Shown in pieces: positions 1-8,877 of a DNA stretch of 64,000 nucleotides (position 1 is the stretch's first letter; every line of letters starts with the position of its first letter). Location of the stretch: assembly GCF_026262505.1 (NCBI RefSeq), contig NC_067203.1, positions 17,372,392 through 17,436,391 on the forward strand, given 5' to 3'. The stretch is from Trichomonas vaginalis G3. Taxonomy: Eukaryota > Parabasalia > Trichomonadida > Trichomonadidae. The position numbers and the translations under genes are program-made. The notes below the pieces were generated by a model, which had not been told where the DNA came from, did no database searches, and worked only from the letters and a program-made list of their open reading frames with translations.

Positions 1-2
1 CA

Positions 3-1442
3 GAAACTAAAACTGTATCAAATGAGGACACCACCAACATTATGACTCATTTCGTTGGTGTTGACTTTAATTCATTATATCCTTCATCATTTTCATCTAA
101 TCCTCATGATTTCATTCAATATACTGACCATGAAATGTATATGCCGGGAAGATTGAATGGTGTGATCATTTGTGATACAGCAACAAAGAAAGCAAAAGCA
201 CTGGGAATTATTAGAAAGAAAAATACTTTATTCGTGGCTGAAGTAAAGGGTCACATTGATGAAAAGTATATTAATGATTACATAAACTTTTTACCGATAA
301 TAAGAAACTTAGATATTATCACAGATGAAAAAACAATTGGCAGTTTTATGTATAATTACATGAAATCAAACAATCTACCAGTTGACCAGAAACAGAGAAA
401 ATTAACTCAGTTAGCATCAACACACAACCAATATCAACCATTTTCTTCTTATTATCTTTGGTATCTAATAGACAGATTTCATTTTATCATCGATGATATT
501 CAATCAATTTTAACATTTACGAAAAACACTTGTTTTAATGAATTTGCGAACAAATTTATGAACGAAAGACAAAAGGCTGAATTAGAAGGAAATAAAGGAA
601 AAAGTTTATTTTGCAAAATTTCACTTAATGGATCATATGGTTACGATGCAATGAATACACAAAATTACGCAAAGACTAAAATAATGAATGCACAGAAGGC
701 ACGCGTTGCATGTATGTCAAATAAGTTTAAAAACATAAGAGAAATAGGTGAAGATACATATCAAGTGATGCTTAAAGATAGATTTTATAGATGTGATACA
801 TGTTTACAAGAGGCATTCTTCACTTTAGATAATGCTAAATACTGGTATTTGGTTTTCATTTATGATTTTATGTATAAATGCTTGGATGTTAATCGTTTTC
901 ATTTCATTGAAGGTGATACTGATTCATCTTATTGGGCAATCGCTGGCGATCCAAGTCTTCCTAACACTCAAGCATTTCAAGCAATTGTTACCGATAAACA
1001 ATTTTATGATAAAAACATTTTCAAATTCGCACCATTTGATTTCTTCTGTTTTGATGAGAAATTTAAACCTAAATTAAAGAATAAAGCTGAAGAAAAAGCA
1101 CATGAGAAGAAGTTATTGGGTTTAGCAATTGAGAAACAAGGCGATAACATGGTTGCTTTATGCCCTAAATGTTATACATCATTCAACGGTTCAATTGATG
1201 GAAGTGATTTTAAAAAGATTGCACAAAAAATGAAAGGTGTTAGTTTACGACAAAATAAACAATTAACGCCTAAAAATTATTTGGATATAATAAATGATAA
1301 AGTGATATTTGATGGTCAAAATATTAATTTACAACTTAAAAATGGGTCAATGACCCGCTTAACAATCGGTAAGACTGCATTAACAGGAGCACACACTAAG
1401 GCTGTATGTTGTGAAAATGGATGTTGTATGCCATTTATTTAA
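3..1442 (+). CDS. Maverick A protein-primed DNA polymerase B, polymerase part
   Basis: Family-B DNA polymerase of the protein-primed type, expected to copy the element from its ends. The window starts inside the gene; the frame is open from base 3 and the first in-frame ATG at 42 is internal, as copy B shows. Counting from that ATG, palm motif A (DFNSLYPS) is near residue 8, motif B (KISLNGSYG) near 192 and motif C (GDTDS) near 290. The C-terminus is cysteine-rich, with CPKC near residue 383 and a last segment CCENGCCMPFI. The exonuclease domain and a zinc module seen in copy B lie to the left of the window. The integrase gene follows 64 bp downstream on the same strand. Confidence 0.92.
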   Translation, partial: ETKTVSNEDTTNIMTHFVGVDFNSLYPSSFSSNPHDFIQYTDHEMYMPGRLNGVIICDTATKKAKALGIIRKKNTLFVAEVKGHIDEKYINDYINFLPIIRNLDIITDEKTIGSFMYNYMKSNNLPVDQKQRKLTQLASTHNQYQPFSSYYLWYLIDRFHFIIDDIQSILTFTKNTCFNEFANKFMNERQKAELEGNKGKSLFCKISLNGSYGYDAMNTQNYAKTKIMNAQKARVACMSNKFKNIREIGEDTYQVMLKDRFYRCDTCLQEAFFTLDNAKYWYLVFIYDFMYKCLDVNRFHFIEGDTDSSYWAIAGDPSLPNTQAFQAIVTDKQFYDKNIFKFAPFDFFCFDEKFKPKLKNKAEEKAHEKKLLGLAIEKQGDNMVALCPKCYTSFNGSIDGSDFKKIAQKMKGVSLRQNKQLTPKNYLDIINDKVIFDGQNINLQLKNGSMTRLTIGKTALTGAHTKAVCCENGCCMPFI

Positions 1443-1505
1443 TAAAATACCACAGAAGAGACAAAGAGGTGGACACCCTTAAACATTTATTTTATTTTTA
1501 TATAA

Positions 1506-3026
1506 ATGAATAACACAGATTTAAAAATTTTAATTGATGATTTAGTACTTAATCAAAAATTTCTTAGTTATTACGATTTAAAAGCATATCTCCAAAAATA
1601 TAATAAAAATATAACGGGTGATGATATGGATTATTATTATTCATATTATAAAAATGAAATTTTGAAATATCATGATAAAATAATTTCTAAAATTAAAGAC
1701 AAAATTAAAAATAATGAATATAGAAAGGGAAAAACTAAATCACAACTTAAACAATTGAAAGATTTCAAAAATAAAGTATTAACAGAAGAAGATATTGATG
1801 AATTATATAAATTATATAATCCTGAGCCGCAAAAGCCAAAGGAACAAAAACAAAAGATGCAAAACACCCAGGTCCTTCAGACCATAAACGATGCACAAGC
1901 TTTAATTTATGATTCATTAGTTAAACCACATTCAGCCCGACTTTTAAATGAAGATCAACTTTTGGAATTCATCCTTCAACATAAACTCGAAGCAGGAAAG
2001 TATATCAAACTTTTATATACAGCATATTTAAAACAAATGAATAGAATACATCCAGAATTAATGAAGGAAGGAATGAAATCCAAAATCAAAGCAGATAAAA
2101 TTAAACCACTTACAACACCAAAACCCCCAACGACAGTACCTCTCCCTCCTTCAGTTAATCCTTCATCATTCACTTTATTATATCCATTTCAAACATTTAA
2201 GAAGCAAAAAGATTTTAAAAAGGATTTCAAGATATTAAATAAACCAATTGACCCAAAAATTCAACCGTTAAAGGAAAAATTTAGTCGCCCTTCATTTGCA
2301 CCATATCCATATTCATACGAAATCGATCATCTGGAATATTCAAAAGGAAAAGTTACTTATTTATTTGCCATTAACATTAACACTAGATATTTATATTGCA
2401 TTCCAGTGAAAGGGAAAACAGAACAGGAAACAAGAAGAGCTATTCAATACTTACTAGATCATGAAAGAGTAGATAATATCAGGGGTGATGGTGATAAAGG
2501 ATTTCAGGCAGTTATGACTCATTATTTCCCACAAATTAATTTTTACTTCTCATCCTCTCCATATACGTTTCATAATAAAATAGTTGATGCGGTAATGAGA
2601 ACTCTTAGAGATGCGTTAGGGGTTAACGGTCAGATATACTGGGATGGAAATCATGACTCCATCATACAGCAGTTAGTATATTATTACAATAATACATGGC
2701 ATAGAACTATAAACATGAAACCGGTGGAAATGAAAAATGATATTTCAAAAGAATGGGAATATATTAGAAAGCAAATGGAAAAGTTAAATGATGTTAAACG
2801 TGAACAAATTAATTCGGGGCTCATGAATTTTAAACAAGGAAATAAAGTTTTAATTCATCTCGATTATGGAAAAACTGATAAATCAATGACAAAAAGAAGA
2901 CGAAGATTTGACACAATAGCTGAATTTGTTAGATATATTAACGGCAATGCATTAGTTGAGGTTAACAATAAATTAATAGAAATTCCGATTTATTTTATTA
3001 CTCCATTATATTTAAATAATATTTAA
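1506..3026 (+). CDS. Maverick A retrovirus-like integrase
   Basis: 506-codon integrase of the Polinton class, expected to insert the linear element DNA into chromosomes. The first 160 residues are lysine-rich and helical, followed by a proline-rich linker near residues 195-225. The rve core follows: EIDHLE near 271, GDGDKGF near 326 and NKIVDAVMRTL near 356. After it comes a basic SH3-like C-terminal domain (GNKVLIHLDYGKTDKS, then RRRRFD). The start is set by the element's usual leader, a T-rich run ending in TATAAATG. The frame is open and the same length as in copy B, with few amino-acid differences by eye. Confidence 0.92.
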   Translation: MNNTDLKILIDDLVLNQKFLSYYDLKAYLQKYNKNITGDDMDYYYSYYKNEILKYHDKIISKIKDKIKNNEYRKGKTKSQLKQLKDFKNKVLTEEDIDELYKLYNPEPQKPKEQKQKMQNTQVLQTINDAQALIYDSLVKPHSARLLNEDQLLEFILQHKLEAGKYIKLLYTAYLKQMNRIHPELMKEGMKSKIKADKIKPLTTPKPPTTVPLPPSVNPSSFTLLYPFQTFKKQKDFKKDFKILNKPIDPKIQPLKEKFSRPSFAPYPYSYEIDHLEYSKGKVTYLFAININTRYLYCIPVKGKTEQETRRAIQYLLDHERVDNIRGDGDKGFQAVMTHYFPQINFYFSSSPYTFHNKIVDAVMRTLRDALGVNGQIYWDGNHDSIIQQLVYYYNNTWHRTINMKPVEMKNDISKEWEYIRKQMEKLNDVKREQINSGLMNFKQGNKVLIHLDYGKTDKSMTKRRRRFDTIAEFVRYINGNALVEVNNKLIEIPIYFITPLYLNNI

Positions 3027-3046
3027 TTTTTTTTATTTCGTAAGAA

Positions 3047-3319
3047 ATGAGTGACAATGAAGCAGTCAAGAGTCCAGACAATGAATATAAAAAGAAACTA
3101 AACAGAATTAAATCAAAAATATGCTATTACAAAAAGAAGCCGCAATGTGGTGGGGTTGAAAACGATAAAGAGAGGAAAGAAATAATCGAAAAATTAGAAA
3201 CTTACCGTTCAATCCTTAAACTGAGTGAAGCAAAAATAAAAGAATTTAATAGAATAAATAAATTGGTTGGAAGAGATGAATTTAATAAAGATGAATTTTT
3301 AAACTCTATCCAAATTTAA
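3047..3319 (+). CDS. Maverick A small lysine-rich protein, unknown
   Basis: A 90-codon open frame, 20 bp after the integrase gene and preceded by the same T-rich leader (TTTCGTAAGAAATGAG). The product is very basic, with KKKLNRIKSKICYYKKKPQC in its first half and a predicted helical second half. A close copy of 87 codons sits at 45530 in copy B. No domain is recognised. Position and charge would suit a DNA-binding accessory protein, but that is inference only. The stop codon overlaps the end of a convergent minus-strand frame by three bases. Confidence 0.75.
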   Translation: MSDNEAVKSPDNEYKKKLNRIKSKICYYKKKPQCGGVENDKERKEIIEKLETYRSILKLSEAKIKEFNRINKLVGRDEFNKDEFLNSIQI

Positions 3320-3480
3320 TTTTTATTCCTCTTCGACAACATCTCTCTTTCCATCATTACTGCATAACCGCATTTTCTCAGTTTAAGTGGTTTGTTATTT
3401 TTAGCAAGTTCTCGCATCATTTTTATCATTTCCTCCCTTGTTATGATTCGTGGTAAATTTTGAGCTTGTGGGGTATCCAT
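3316..3480 (-). CDS. Maverick A 54-residue protein, unknown
   Basis: A small open frame starting MDTPQAQNLPRIITREEM and ending KRNKN. It is preceded on its own strand by an A/T-rich leader with TATTTTTATCATAAATG, the same leader type as the recognised element genes, which is the main reason to believe it. It converges on, and overlaps by three bases, the 90-codon gene. The central part has KMMRELAKNNKPLKLRKCGY, basic and helical. I recognise no family. I see no equivalent at the matching place in copy B, where a tandem repeat array begins instead. Confidence 0.5.
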   Translation of the reverse strand: MDTPQAQNLPRIITREEMIKMMRELAKNNKPLKLRKCGYAVMMEREMLSKRNKN

Positions 3481-3770
3481 TTATGATAAAAATAAAAATT
3501 TAAATTATGCTGTTCACTCTTTTGGAGCTCAGGACTTTCAGTCCGTTCTAAAGTTTGTGAAAGAATTTGCGAAAATTCATGTCTTACATTTTTTGAAGAA
3601 CTGAAGGTGACACATGGTGACATAGTGACACCTTCAGTTCTTCAAAAATAAGTCATTATTGAATAACCTGTAACCATTAACGTAAACCATTAACGATAAA
3701 ATTTATTTCTGCAGTTCATCCATTACTTCATTACCTAATTAATTACAGACATAAAATATATTTAGTTCAT
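3481..3770. repeat. Maverick A intergenic region with perfect hairpin
   Basis: Non-coding between the 54-residue gene and the fibre genes. A perfect 20-bp inverted repeat (TTTTTGAAGAACTGAAGGTG, 3590-3609 against 3629-3648) has a 19-nt loop. The arm sequence also occurs inside every unit of the repeat arrays of copy B. Immediately before it, 3572-3590 reads AAAATTCATGTCTTACATT, which also lies at the inner edge of the terminal repeats (12009-12027 and 39062-39080). The rest is A/T-rich with ATTAACGTAAACC-type short repeats, as in copy B near 48970. Confidence 0.8.
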
Positions 3771-4094
3771 TCAATGAATTCGGTACCATGTGAATACAGT
3801 CACAAATGGTGGCATATAATCTGCACCCAAGCCTGTTGGATTTGTTGTGAAAGTGTGTGAATGATTTCCTCCTGGTTCAGTTGGTCGAAAAGTCTTTTTT
3901 GCTGAATGGTTATAATCTGGAGATAAAACGTCATAGCCAGCATAATATTCTGAGTTGTATAATGGGTGGTCTCTTAATGAGTGGCTATGGTCGCCAGAAA
4001 AGTTTGTAGTTCCTGTATGAGTGTGTGGTGGAAGGTTTTCAATATTTATTTTCTTCGAACCTCCTGTTTCCTTTGAACTATTAGCACAATACAA
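3771..4094 (-). CDS. Maverick A tail-fibre tip (collar-like domain)
   Basis: A 107-codon frame encoding the tip of a phage-like tail fibre. Its histidine/glycine motifs PPHTHTG, GDHSHS and GNHSHTF, followed by a terminal MPPFVTVFTWYRI, are typical of phage tail-collar domains, where histidines bind metal along a trimer axis. The region directly continues, in genome order, the fibre body at 4106-5119. In copy B body and tip are one frame. The fibre of copy A is therefore counted as broken. Expected role: receptor attachment of a virus-like particle. Confidence 0.75.
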   Translation of the reverse strand: MYCANSSKETGGSKKINIENLPPHTHTGTTNFSGDHSHSLRDHPLYNSEYYAGYDVLSPDYNHSAKKTFRPTEPGGNHSHTFTTNPTGLGADYMPPFVTVFTWYRIH

Positions 4095-4105
4095 AAACTT
4101 GTCAA

Positions 4106-5119
4106 CTATTTGTTCCCATGCACTTCTAAATATAATGTTAGTTTTTGTTCATCTACATGTGGTGTTCTGACATCATCTCCATAGTCATAATAATATGGTG
4201 CTGGAGCTGGGTCAGGCAATGTCATATCTGCCATTTCATAAACTCTTAAATATTTCTTTTGTTCGTCTCCATATAAGTTTAAGTAGCAGTTGTTGTCTAA
4301 TGGAACTTTAACTTGTGTACCATTATTCTTTATATAGCCTACATACATTTCATTGTTATTTTTCGGAATGAGTTTATACCGTATACCATTTCTTAAGGAG
4401 TGTACAAACTCCCATCTAAAATATTTGTTTTCTTCATAGATAGAAACATCGCCAACAATAGTTTCAATATTTTTTGTTCCTATCAAACTTTGGTATATTT
4501 CGTTAACATATGTTTTATCTGCCTTCTTCCCTAACTCATCGTTAACATATGTTTTATCTGCTTTAAGGTCTAAACATCCTGAAACCCATCCTGTATCAGC
4601 TTTAGTTTTTAAAATCTTTGATGTCCGTTCATGATACCATTCAACCCTTTCTATAATTTCATTATCTTTTTCATCCACATATTCCTTATCTGCCTTCTTA
4701 TTTAATTCACTAGCCACACATTCCTTATCTGCCTTCTTCTCTAACTCATCGTTAACATATTCCTTATCTGCCTTCTTCATTATGTCATTTAGGAAACCTT
4801 TTATGAATTCCTCATTTAAATTAAATCTTCCAATCTTCAAAACTTTAGGAAATGCATTTAATGCGTAATATCTTTGTTCTTCTGGTGGAATTGATGTTAT
4901 ATCATCCGTTATACCTTTAATTTTTGAATTCATAAATAAAATTTCTTTTATATTTGATATCACTGCACCACCTTTGCAAACGAATTCAAAATGGTCATTT
5001 TTCAATACTATCTCCAAATCTCCATATTTCAACCTTTGCGTTTGTTCTGCCGTCTTTGAATTATATGCATATGTGGCGTATGTAATGGTCTGTGCCTTAA
5101 GTTGTTGTTGTTTAATCAT
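4106..5119 (-). CDS. Maverick A tail-fibre body
   Basis: A 337-codon frame. The N-terminal 100 residues (YATYAYNSKTAEQTQRLKYG onward) match the start of the copy B fibre almost exactly. Next come repeats of the type KADKEYVNDEL, KADKTYVNDEL and KADTGWVSGCL, the coiled, trimer-forming repeat common in phage tail fibres. The distal part (NKYFRWEFVHSLRNG to the end) has no match in copy B, so this segment looks exchanged. The start follows the leader AAATCGTAATAAAATG. Its divergence from B in the middle, against near identity elsewhere, is the notable feature. Confidence 0.75.
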   Translation of the reverse strand: MIKQQQLKAQTITYATYAYNSKTAEQTQRLKYGDLEIVLKNDHFEFVCKGGAVISNIKEILFMNSKIKGITDDITSIPPEEQRYYALNAFPKVLKIGRFNLNEEFIKGFLNDIMKKADKEYVNDELEKKADKECVASELNKKADKEYVDEKDNEIIERVEWYHERTSKILKTKADTGWVSGCLDLKADKTYVNDELGKKADKTYVNEIYQSLIGTKNIETIVGDVSIYEENKYFRWEFVHSLRNGIRYKLIPKNNNEMYVGYIKNNGTQVKVPLDNNCYLNLYGDEQKKYLRVYEMADMTLPDPAPAPYYYDYGDDVRTPHVDEQKLTLYLEVHGNK

Positions 5120-5144
5120 TTTATTACGATTTAAAAATAAATAT

Positions 5145-5855
5145 TTAATCCGTTATCTCATCAGCTATTTTTTCTATTTGAAATTGCCATAATATTTCAT
5201 TCATAAATTCTAAATCACAATCAAATAGGTCAGTTATTCTAAATTTAATATTTGATAAATCTTTTGAATGAAGAATAAATGAATTCCCGGATAATTGAAA
5301 CGGATATGATAAAGAAAATATGTTTAAGTTGATGGATAAAATGTTTTGTATTGATGGGTAAGAGTTAGGGTCTAATGTTTGATGTGAAAATCTCGTTGGG
5401 GTATTAACTTTATCACATTTGATTAAAATGAAATTGGAACCAGTGTCAGAATACAAAACATCCCCAACATCTTTTTCAAAATTTAATATCCCCAACAATG
5501 AACGAAGACGAGGAGTACAAAATTTAATTTTCAGCGGAAATTTAATAAGGTTATTTATTTCATCAAGTTCAAAAAGTTTATCAGGTTTTGATTTAAAATT
5601 TTCTTCATACCATACGATAAATGATTCATTTAAATAACTTAAAATTATGTTAATATCCCATTTCACTATCACATTATTTATATACATATCATACGTTTTT
5701 TCATGGTCATCTTTAATAAATGATATATAATCTGAAGGGTCTAAAAGAATGGGATTAAATTTACCACTCACAGAAACGAGAGTAACATTATAAATTCCAC
5801 TAACTGTTAAATTTAATTCACAGTTATTATTCGAAATAATATTGATAATTGACAT
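5145..5855 (-). CDS. Maverick A minor virion protein (penton-like?), 236 aa
   Basis: An open 236-codon frame between the fibre and a divergent gene. The C-terminal part has SYPFQLSGNSFILHSKDLSN then KFRITDLFDCDLEFM, a pattern shared with the copy C protein near 60604-60816 (WVRISPHNLKDMQFRLVDFQ). Similar C-termini with a strand-rich FRLTD-like segment occur in minor capsid proteins of Polintons, so a penton or minor capsid role is plausible but unproved. It shares its start region with the divergent gene at 5875: the two ATGs are about 20 bp apart, giving a compact bidirectional leader. Confidence 0.55.
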   Translation of the reverse strand: MSIINIISNNNCELNLTVSGIYNVTLVSVSGKFNPILLDPSDYISFIKDDHEKTYDMYINNVIVKWDINIILSYLNESFIVWYEENFKSKPDKLFELDEINNLIKFPLKIKFCTPRLRSLLGILNFEKDVGDVLYSDTGSNFILIKCDKVNTPTRFSHQTLDPNSYPSIQNILSINLNIFSLSYPFQLSGNSFILHSKDLSNIKFRITDLFDCDLEFMNEILWQFQIEKIADEITD

Positions 5856-5874
5856 TTTTATTACGATTAAAAAT

Positions 5875-6288
5875 ATGGTAAAGCGTTATTTTCCAGTGAT
5901 AAATAAAACTAGAATAAGATTACCTCAAGAATTCATAAATTCAACGAATAAGAAATTCATTCATGTTATAAATTTTAGTGTTTTCAGAAAATATGAGTCG
6001 ATGTCATATTCATCAACAGGTTATATTTCACTTCATTCAAATTTAGTTCAATCAAACCCATATAATGACCATTTCATAAGATTTTCAGATGGTATTAAAA
6101 ATGTAATTGATAGATTAAAATATGAACAGATTGACAATATCGAATTTTTGGAATTTTGGTTTAAATATCCCGATGGAAAAAAGATTGAAGTTAAAGATAA
6201 AGCAGATACTATAACAAAAACAATTACAATGACTGATCCGGATAGTGTGGGAACAAAAAGAAATAAAACAAACGATAGAAACTGGTGA
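5875..6288 (+). CDS. Maverick A unknown protein, divergent to minor virion gene
   Basis: Open frame starting MVKRYFPVINKTRIRLPQEF. A longer version with extra upstream codons is possible, but this ATG sits after TTACGATTAAAAAT, the element's leader type, and the codons before it overlap the divergent gene's leader. The middle has SSTGYISLHSNL and NIEFLEFWFKYPDGKK. No domain is recognised; it is strand-rich by eye. Copy B carries the same gene at 51222-51679. The C-terminal ends of the two copies differ, so at least one is not in its original state. Confidence 0.5.
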   Translation: MVKRYFPVINKTRIRLPQEFINSTNKKFIHVINFSVFRKYESMSYSSTGYISLHSNLVQSNPYNDHFIRFSDGIKNVIDRLKYEQIDNIEFLEFWFKYPDGKKIEVKDKADTITKTITMTDPDSVGTKRNKTNDRNW

Positions 6289-6428
6289 AAGGTCAATTAT
6301 TATTGATTATGATTCAAAGGATTATTATTCAATAATGTTAATGCTTGAATATTAAATAGCCTTAACAAAGAATTTTTCAAGTGATATTTTATATTCATCA
6401 ACTATTTTATTATAAATATCATTATATG

Positions 6429-7006
6429 TTAAATGAAGTTCAGTTGTGTTCCGTTCTTTGATATCTTAATTGTGCTAATATCCTTTATAGGATTTATTTT
6501 TGCAACTGTTCCGCAGCATGAAACCTCATCATCTATGAAAAATTGAATCTTAACGTCTGAATCTTGAACATCACAAAGAATGGCGATAATGTGAATTAAT
6601 GATTCATAAGGTAAAATAATTAAACCGGATTGGTCAATTAAATTTATTATTGAATCATAATTATCAGTTATGATATCACGATATATTTTCATTAATTCAG
6701 AATTAATGTCTATTTTATATGGGTTATCAAGTGGTGCTGGGTATGTTGGATAAGTGGGAATTTCAACAGGTTCTTTACCAGGTTCAGATAAAATGATTGG
6801 GTCTCCATCTTCTTTATTTTGCTCCTCCTCCTTTTTCGGTAAGTCATGAGTTAATAAATTTGGTTGAGTTGCTGACCTTGTTAATTCAGGACTAACATTA
6901 ACTTTAACATTTTGAATAATTCGTGATTTATCATCATTTACGTTATAACCAACCGTAATCTCTGCTTTTGCGTTAGTGTTTTTTGACTTGTGAAACGTCT
7001 TCTCAT
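6429..7006 (-). pseudogene. Maverick A unknown gene, broken
   Basis: A minus-strand coding region matching 51773-52361 in copy B. The upstream part encodes an arginine-rich start (MRRRFTSQK in copy B) and an acidic/proline linker. The downstream open part, 87 codons, has IYRDIITDNYDSIINLIDQS and ends with FFIDDEVSCCGTVAKINPI. A diverged homologue exists in copy C around 59799-60400 (EIECCGQTIFMKIGN). The family is unknown to me. It is not one open frame in either A or B. Confidence 0.55.
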
Positions 7007-7088
7007 TTATAATCGAATAAAAAAGAAAAATATATTTAAAGTTTTATTTAGTTGTTACGGTAATATCCCAAGGTTCATCCTTGTTTGC

Positions 7089-7985
7089 TTATACTTTCTT
7101 TGTAACTGCACCAATTATGTTATTGATAATGGTTTGAGTTTCTTCCAGTCTTATTTTATCATTTACAATATCTTTAATCATTTCATTACATGCATTCTTA
7201 AAACCATCTGATTTTTCTAATTTACGTCTATCACTTTCTTTAATTAAATCAAAGTTATATCCTTGTTGAGAATAAAGTGGTTTCTTTATCAATTCCTTGA
7301 ACGCTTCTGAAAGTGAAGATGAAGAAATTCTTGCCACTTGAATTGGTTTAAATTCTGCTTTCATTGCTTCTTTCTGTTCATTGAACACTGGATCGAATAA
7401 AGCAACTTTAAAGAATTTCTTAGCTGGAATTTCAGGTCTCAAATTTGCATATTGACCATCAAACTGGTTAACATATTGAGGTAATCCGTTTGGTCCTTCT
7501 TCAATAGCGTTTAATTCTTCATTGAAATAAGAATATGGATTATGACGGTATGAATTAATTGAACCATTTTCACCTTCTCCAATGTATTGTTTAACAGCTT
7601 TTCCATTTTCATCAAATTGCATAGGATAACGTTCATTATATGCTTTACGTTTAGGATAATCAGATATAGTTAATTTATAACCATTTATGACTTTAATATT
7701 ACCTTGAATCAGTAACGAAACTTCATTTATTCCATCAGGTTTTCCATTTGGACCTGTAATGTCTGCTTCGTGTGCTTCCCAATTTGGTCCATGACGTTTG
7801 GCATATGCTTGAGCTTCTGGTAATGTTAAAACGTTTCTCATTTGTTTAACATCTTTTTGAAGACCAGCAACAATATGAACTAACTCTTTCATTCCATCAG
7901 GAACTTTCATAGTTCTATTATATGCACCCTTTTTGTTTGTCCCTTGTTTCAATGGAACCTGTAGAAGATTTGCTATTTCTGTCAT
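7089..7985 (-). CDS. Maverick A conserved protein next to packaging ATPase, 298 aa
   Basis: Open frame of 298 codons starting [14 protein letters not shown], 40 bp downstream of the ATPase gene on the same strand. A central segment ([20 protein letters not shown]) is shared with copy B and, more weakly, with copy C at 59375-59893 (KYAESYRVYALKG), always beside the ATPase. The C-terminal half is helical and charged. Conserved synteny in all three elements argues for a virion assembly or structural role; no domain is recognised. The leader is TTTATTTATAATTAAACATG. Confidence 0.65.
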   Translation of the reverse strand: MTEIANLLQVPLKQGTNKKGAYNRTMKVPDGMKELVHIVAGLQKDVKQMRNVLTLPEAQAYAKRHGPNWEAHEADITGPNGKPDGINEVSLLIQGNIKVINGYKLTISDYPKRKAYNERYPMQFDENGKAVKQYIGEGENGSINSYRHNPYSYFNEELNAIEEGPNGLPQYVNQFDGQYANLRPEIPAKKFFKVALFDPVFNEQKEAMKAEFKPIQVARISSSSLSEAFKELIKKPLYSQQGYNFDLIKESDRRKLEKSDGFKNACNEMIKDIVNDKIRLEETQTIINNIIGAVTKKV

Positions 7986-8025
7986 GTTTAATTATAAATA
8001 AAAAATAAAAATTAATTATAAAAAG

Positions 8026-8853
8026 TTAATCAAATTTAACACTTCCTTTATTTAAATCAACTATTATTTTTCCATGTTCTCCTAATTGTTGATATTGTGT
8101 GTAAAGTTCATTAATGCTCATTGGTAAATTCACTTGATAAAGCATAACGTTCAACTGTTGACGACTAAACCCACTGAAAATGAAAAGGGTTGATAGATTT
8201 GATTTAATGTTTGTGCTTAATGCTTTGAAGTATTGAACAGCCATGAAGAATGAACACTGAATGTGTCGACATTGAGTTAATAACTGATTAAAATATGATT
8301 TCTCATTTGTTATTAGTTTTGATTTCACTGCATCATCTAGAAAAATGAGTGAATGCAAAAATTCTCTATCAAAATTTGAAATAGAAAGTGTTTCAAATAA
8401 TTCATCCCGTTGTTTATCAATAATTTTATCCTCTAATCCTTGCTTCTTGATTGTATTATATAATTCTTTATACATTAAAAAGTTTTTTAAATAATCTTCT
8501 GCTTCTTCTTGTGATAAATAAATAATTGGAATTTTGATTAAATGCTTTAAAGATTCAAATGTATCATCTGAAGGTGAACCTGAACGGTTGATATAAATTA
8601 ACACATGTGAATAGGGTGAAGTGTTAGCAATAATGATAATTTGTTTTAATATCGTTAATGTTTTACCTTTATTTTGTTTACCAATTGCTGCAGTGATTGA
8701 ATTTAAGTAACATTCAGAATATGGAATTTTCATTAATTTTTCCTTAGATAGAGCATTTCTATTATCACTCAATGCTTCATTAATCATATCATCTACGTAT
8801 GTATTATATACTCCTGCTAATTCTTCATAAGGTGTGGATGAATTTAAATCCAT
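8026..8853 (-). CDS. Maverick A genome-packaging ATPase (A32/FtsK-HerA type)
   Basis: 275-codon P-loop ATPase expected to pump element DNA into capsids. Walker A GKQNKGKT is at residues 58-65, Walker B LIFLDD at 169-174, followed by QCRHIQCSFFMAVQYFKAL, the sensor region of A32-like ATPases (a polar residue after a strand in place of a GTPase-like motif). It ends with FIFSGFSRQQLNVML. Copy B has an almost identical gene. It lies 24 bp downstream of the capsid gene on the same strand, the usual Polinton neighbourhood. Length fits the family. Confidence 0.88.
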   Translation of the reverse strand: MDLNSSTPYEELAGVYNTYVDDMINEALSDNRNALSKEKLMKIPYSECYLNSITAAIGKQNKGKTLTILKQIIIIANTSPYSHVLIYINRSGSPSDDTFESLKHLIKIPIIYLSQEEAEDYLKNFLMYKELYNTIKKQGLEDKIIDKQRDELFETLSISNFDREFLHSLIFLDDAVKSKLITNEKSYFNQLLTQCRHIQCSFFMAVQYFKALSTNIKSNLSTLFIFSGFSRQQLNVMLYQVNLPMSINELYTQYQQLGEHGKIIVDLNKGSVKFD

Positions 8854-8877
8854 TTAATCAAAAATAAATTTATAATT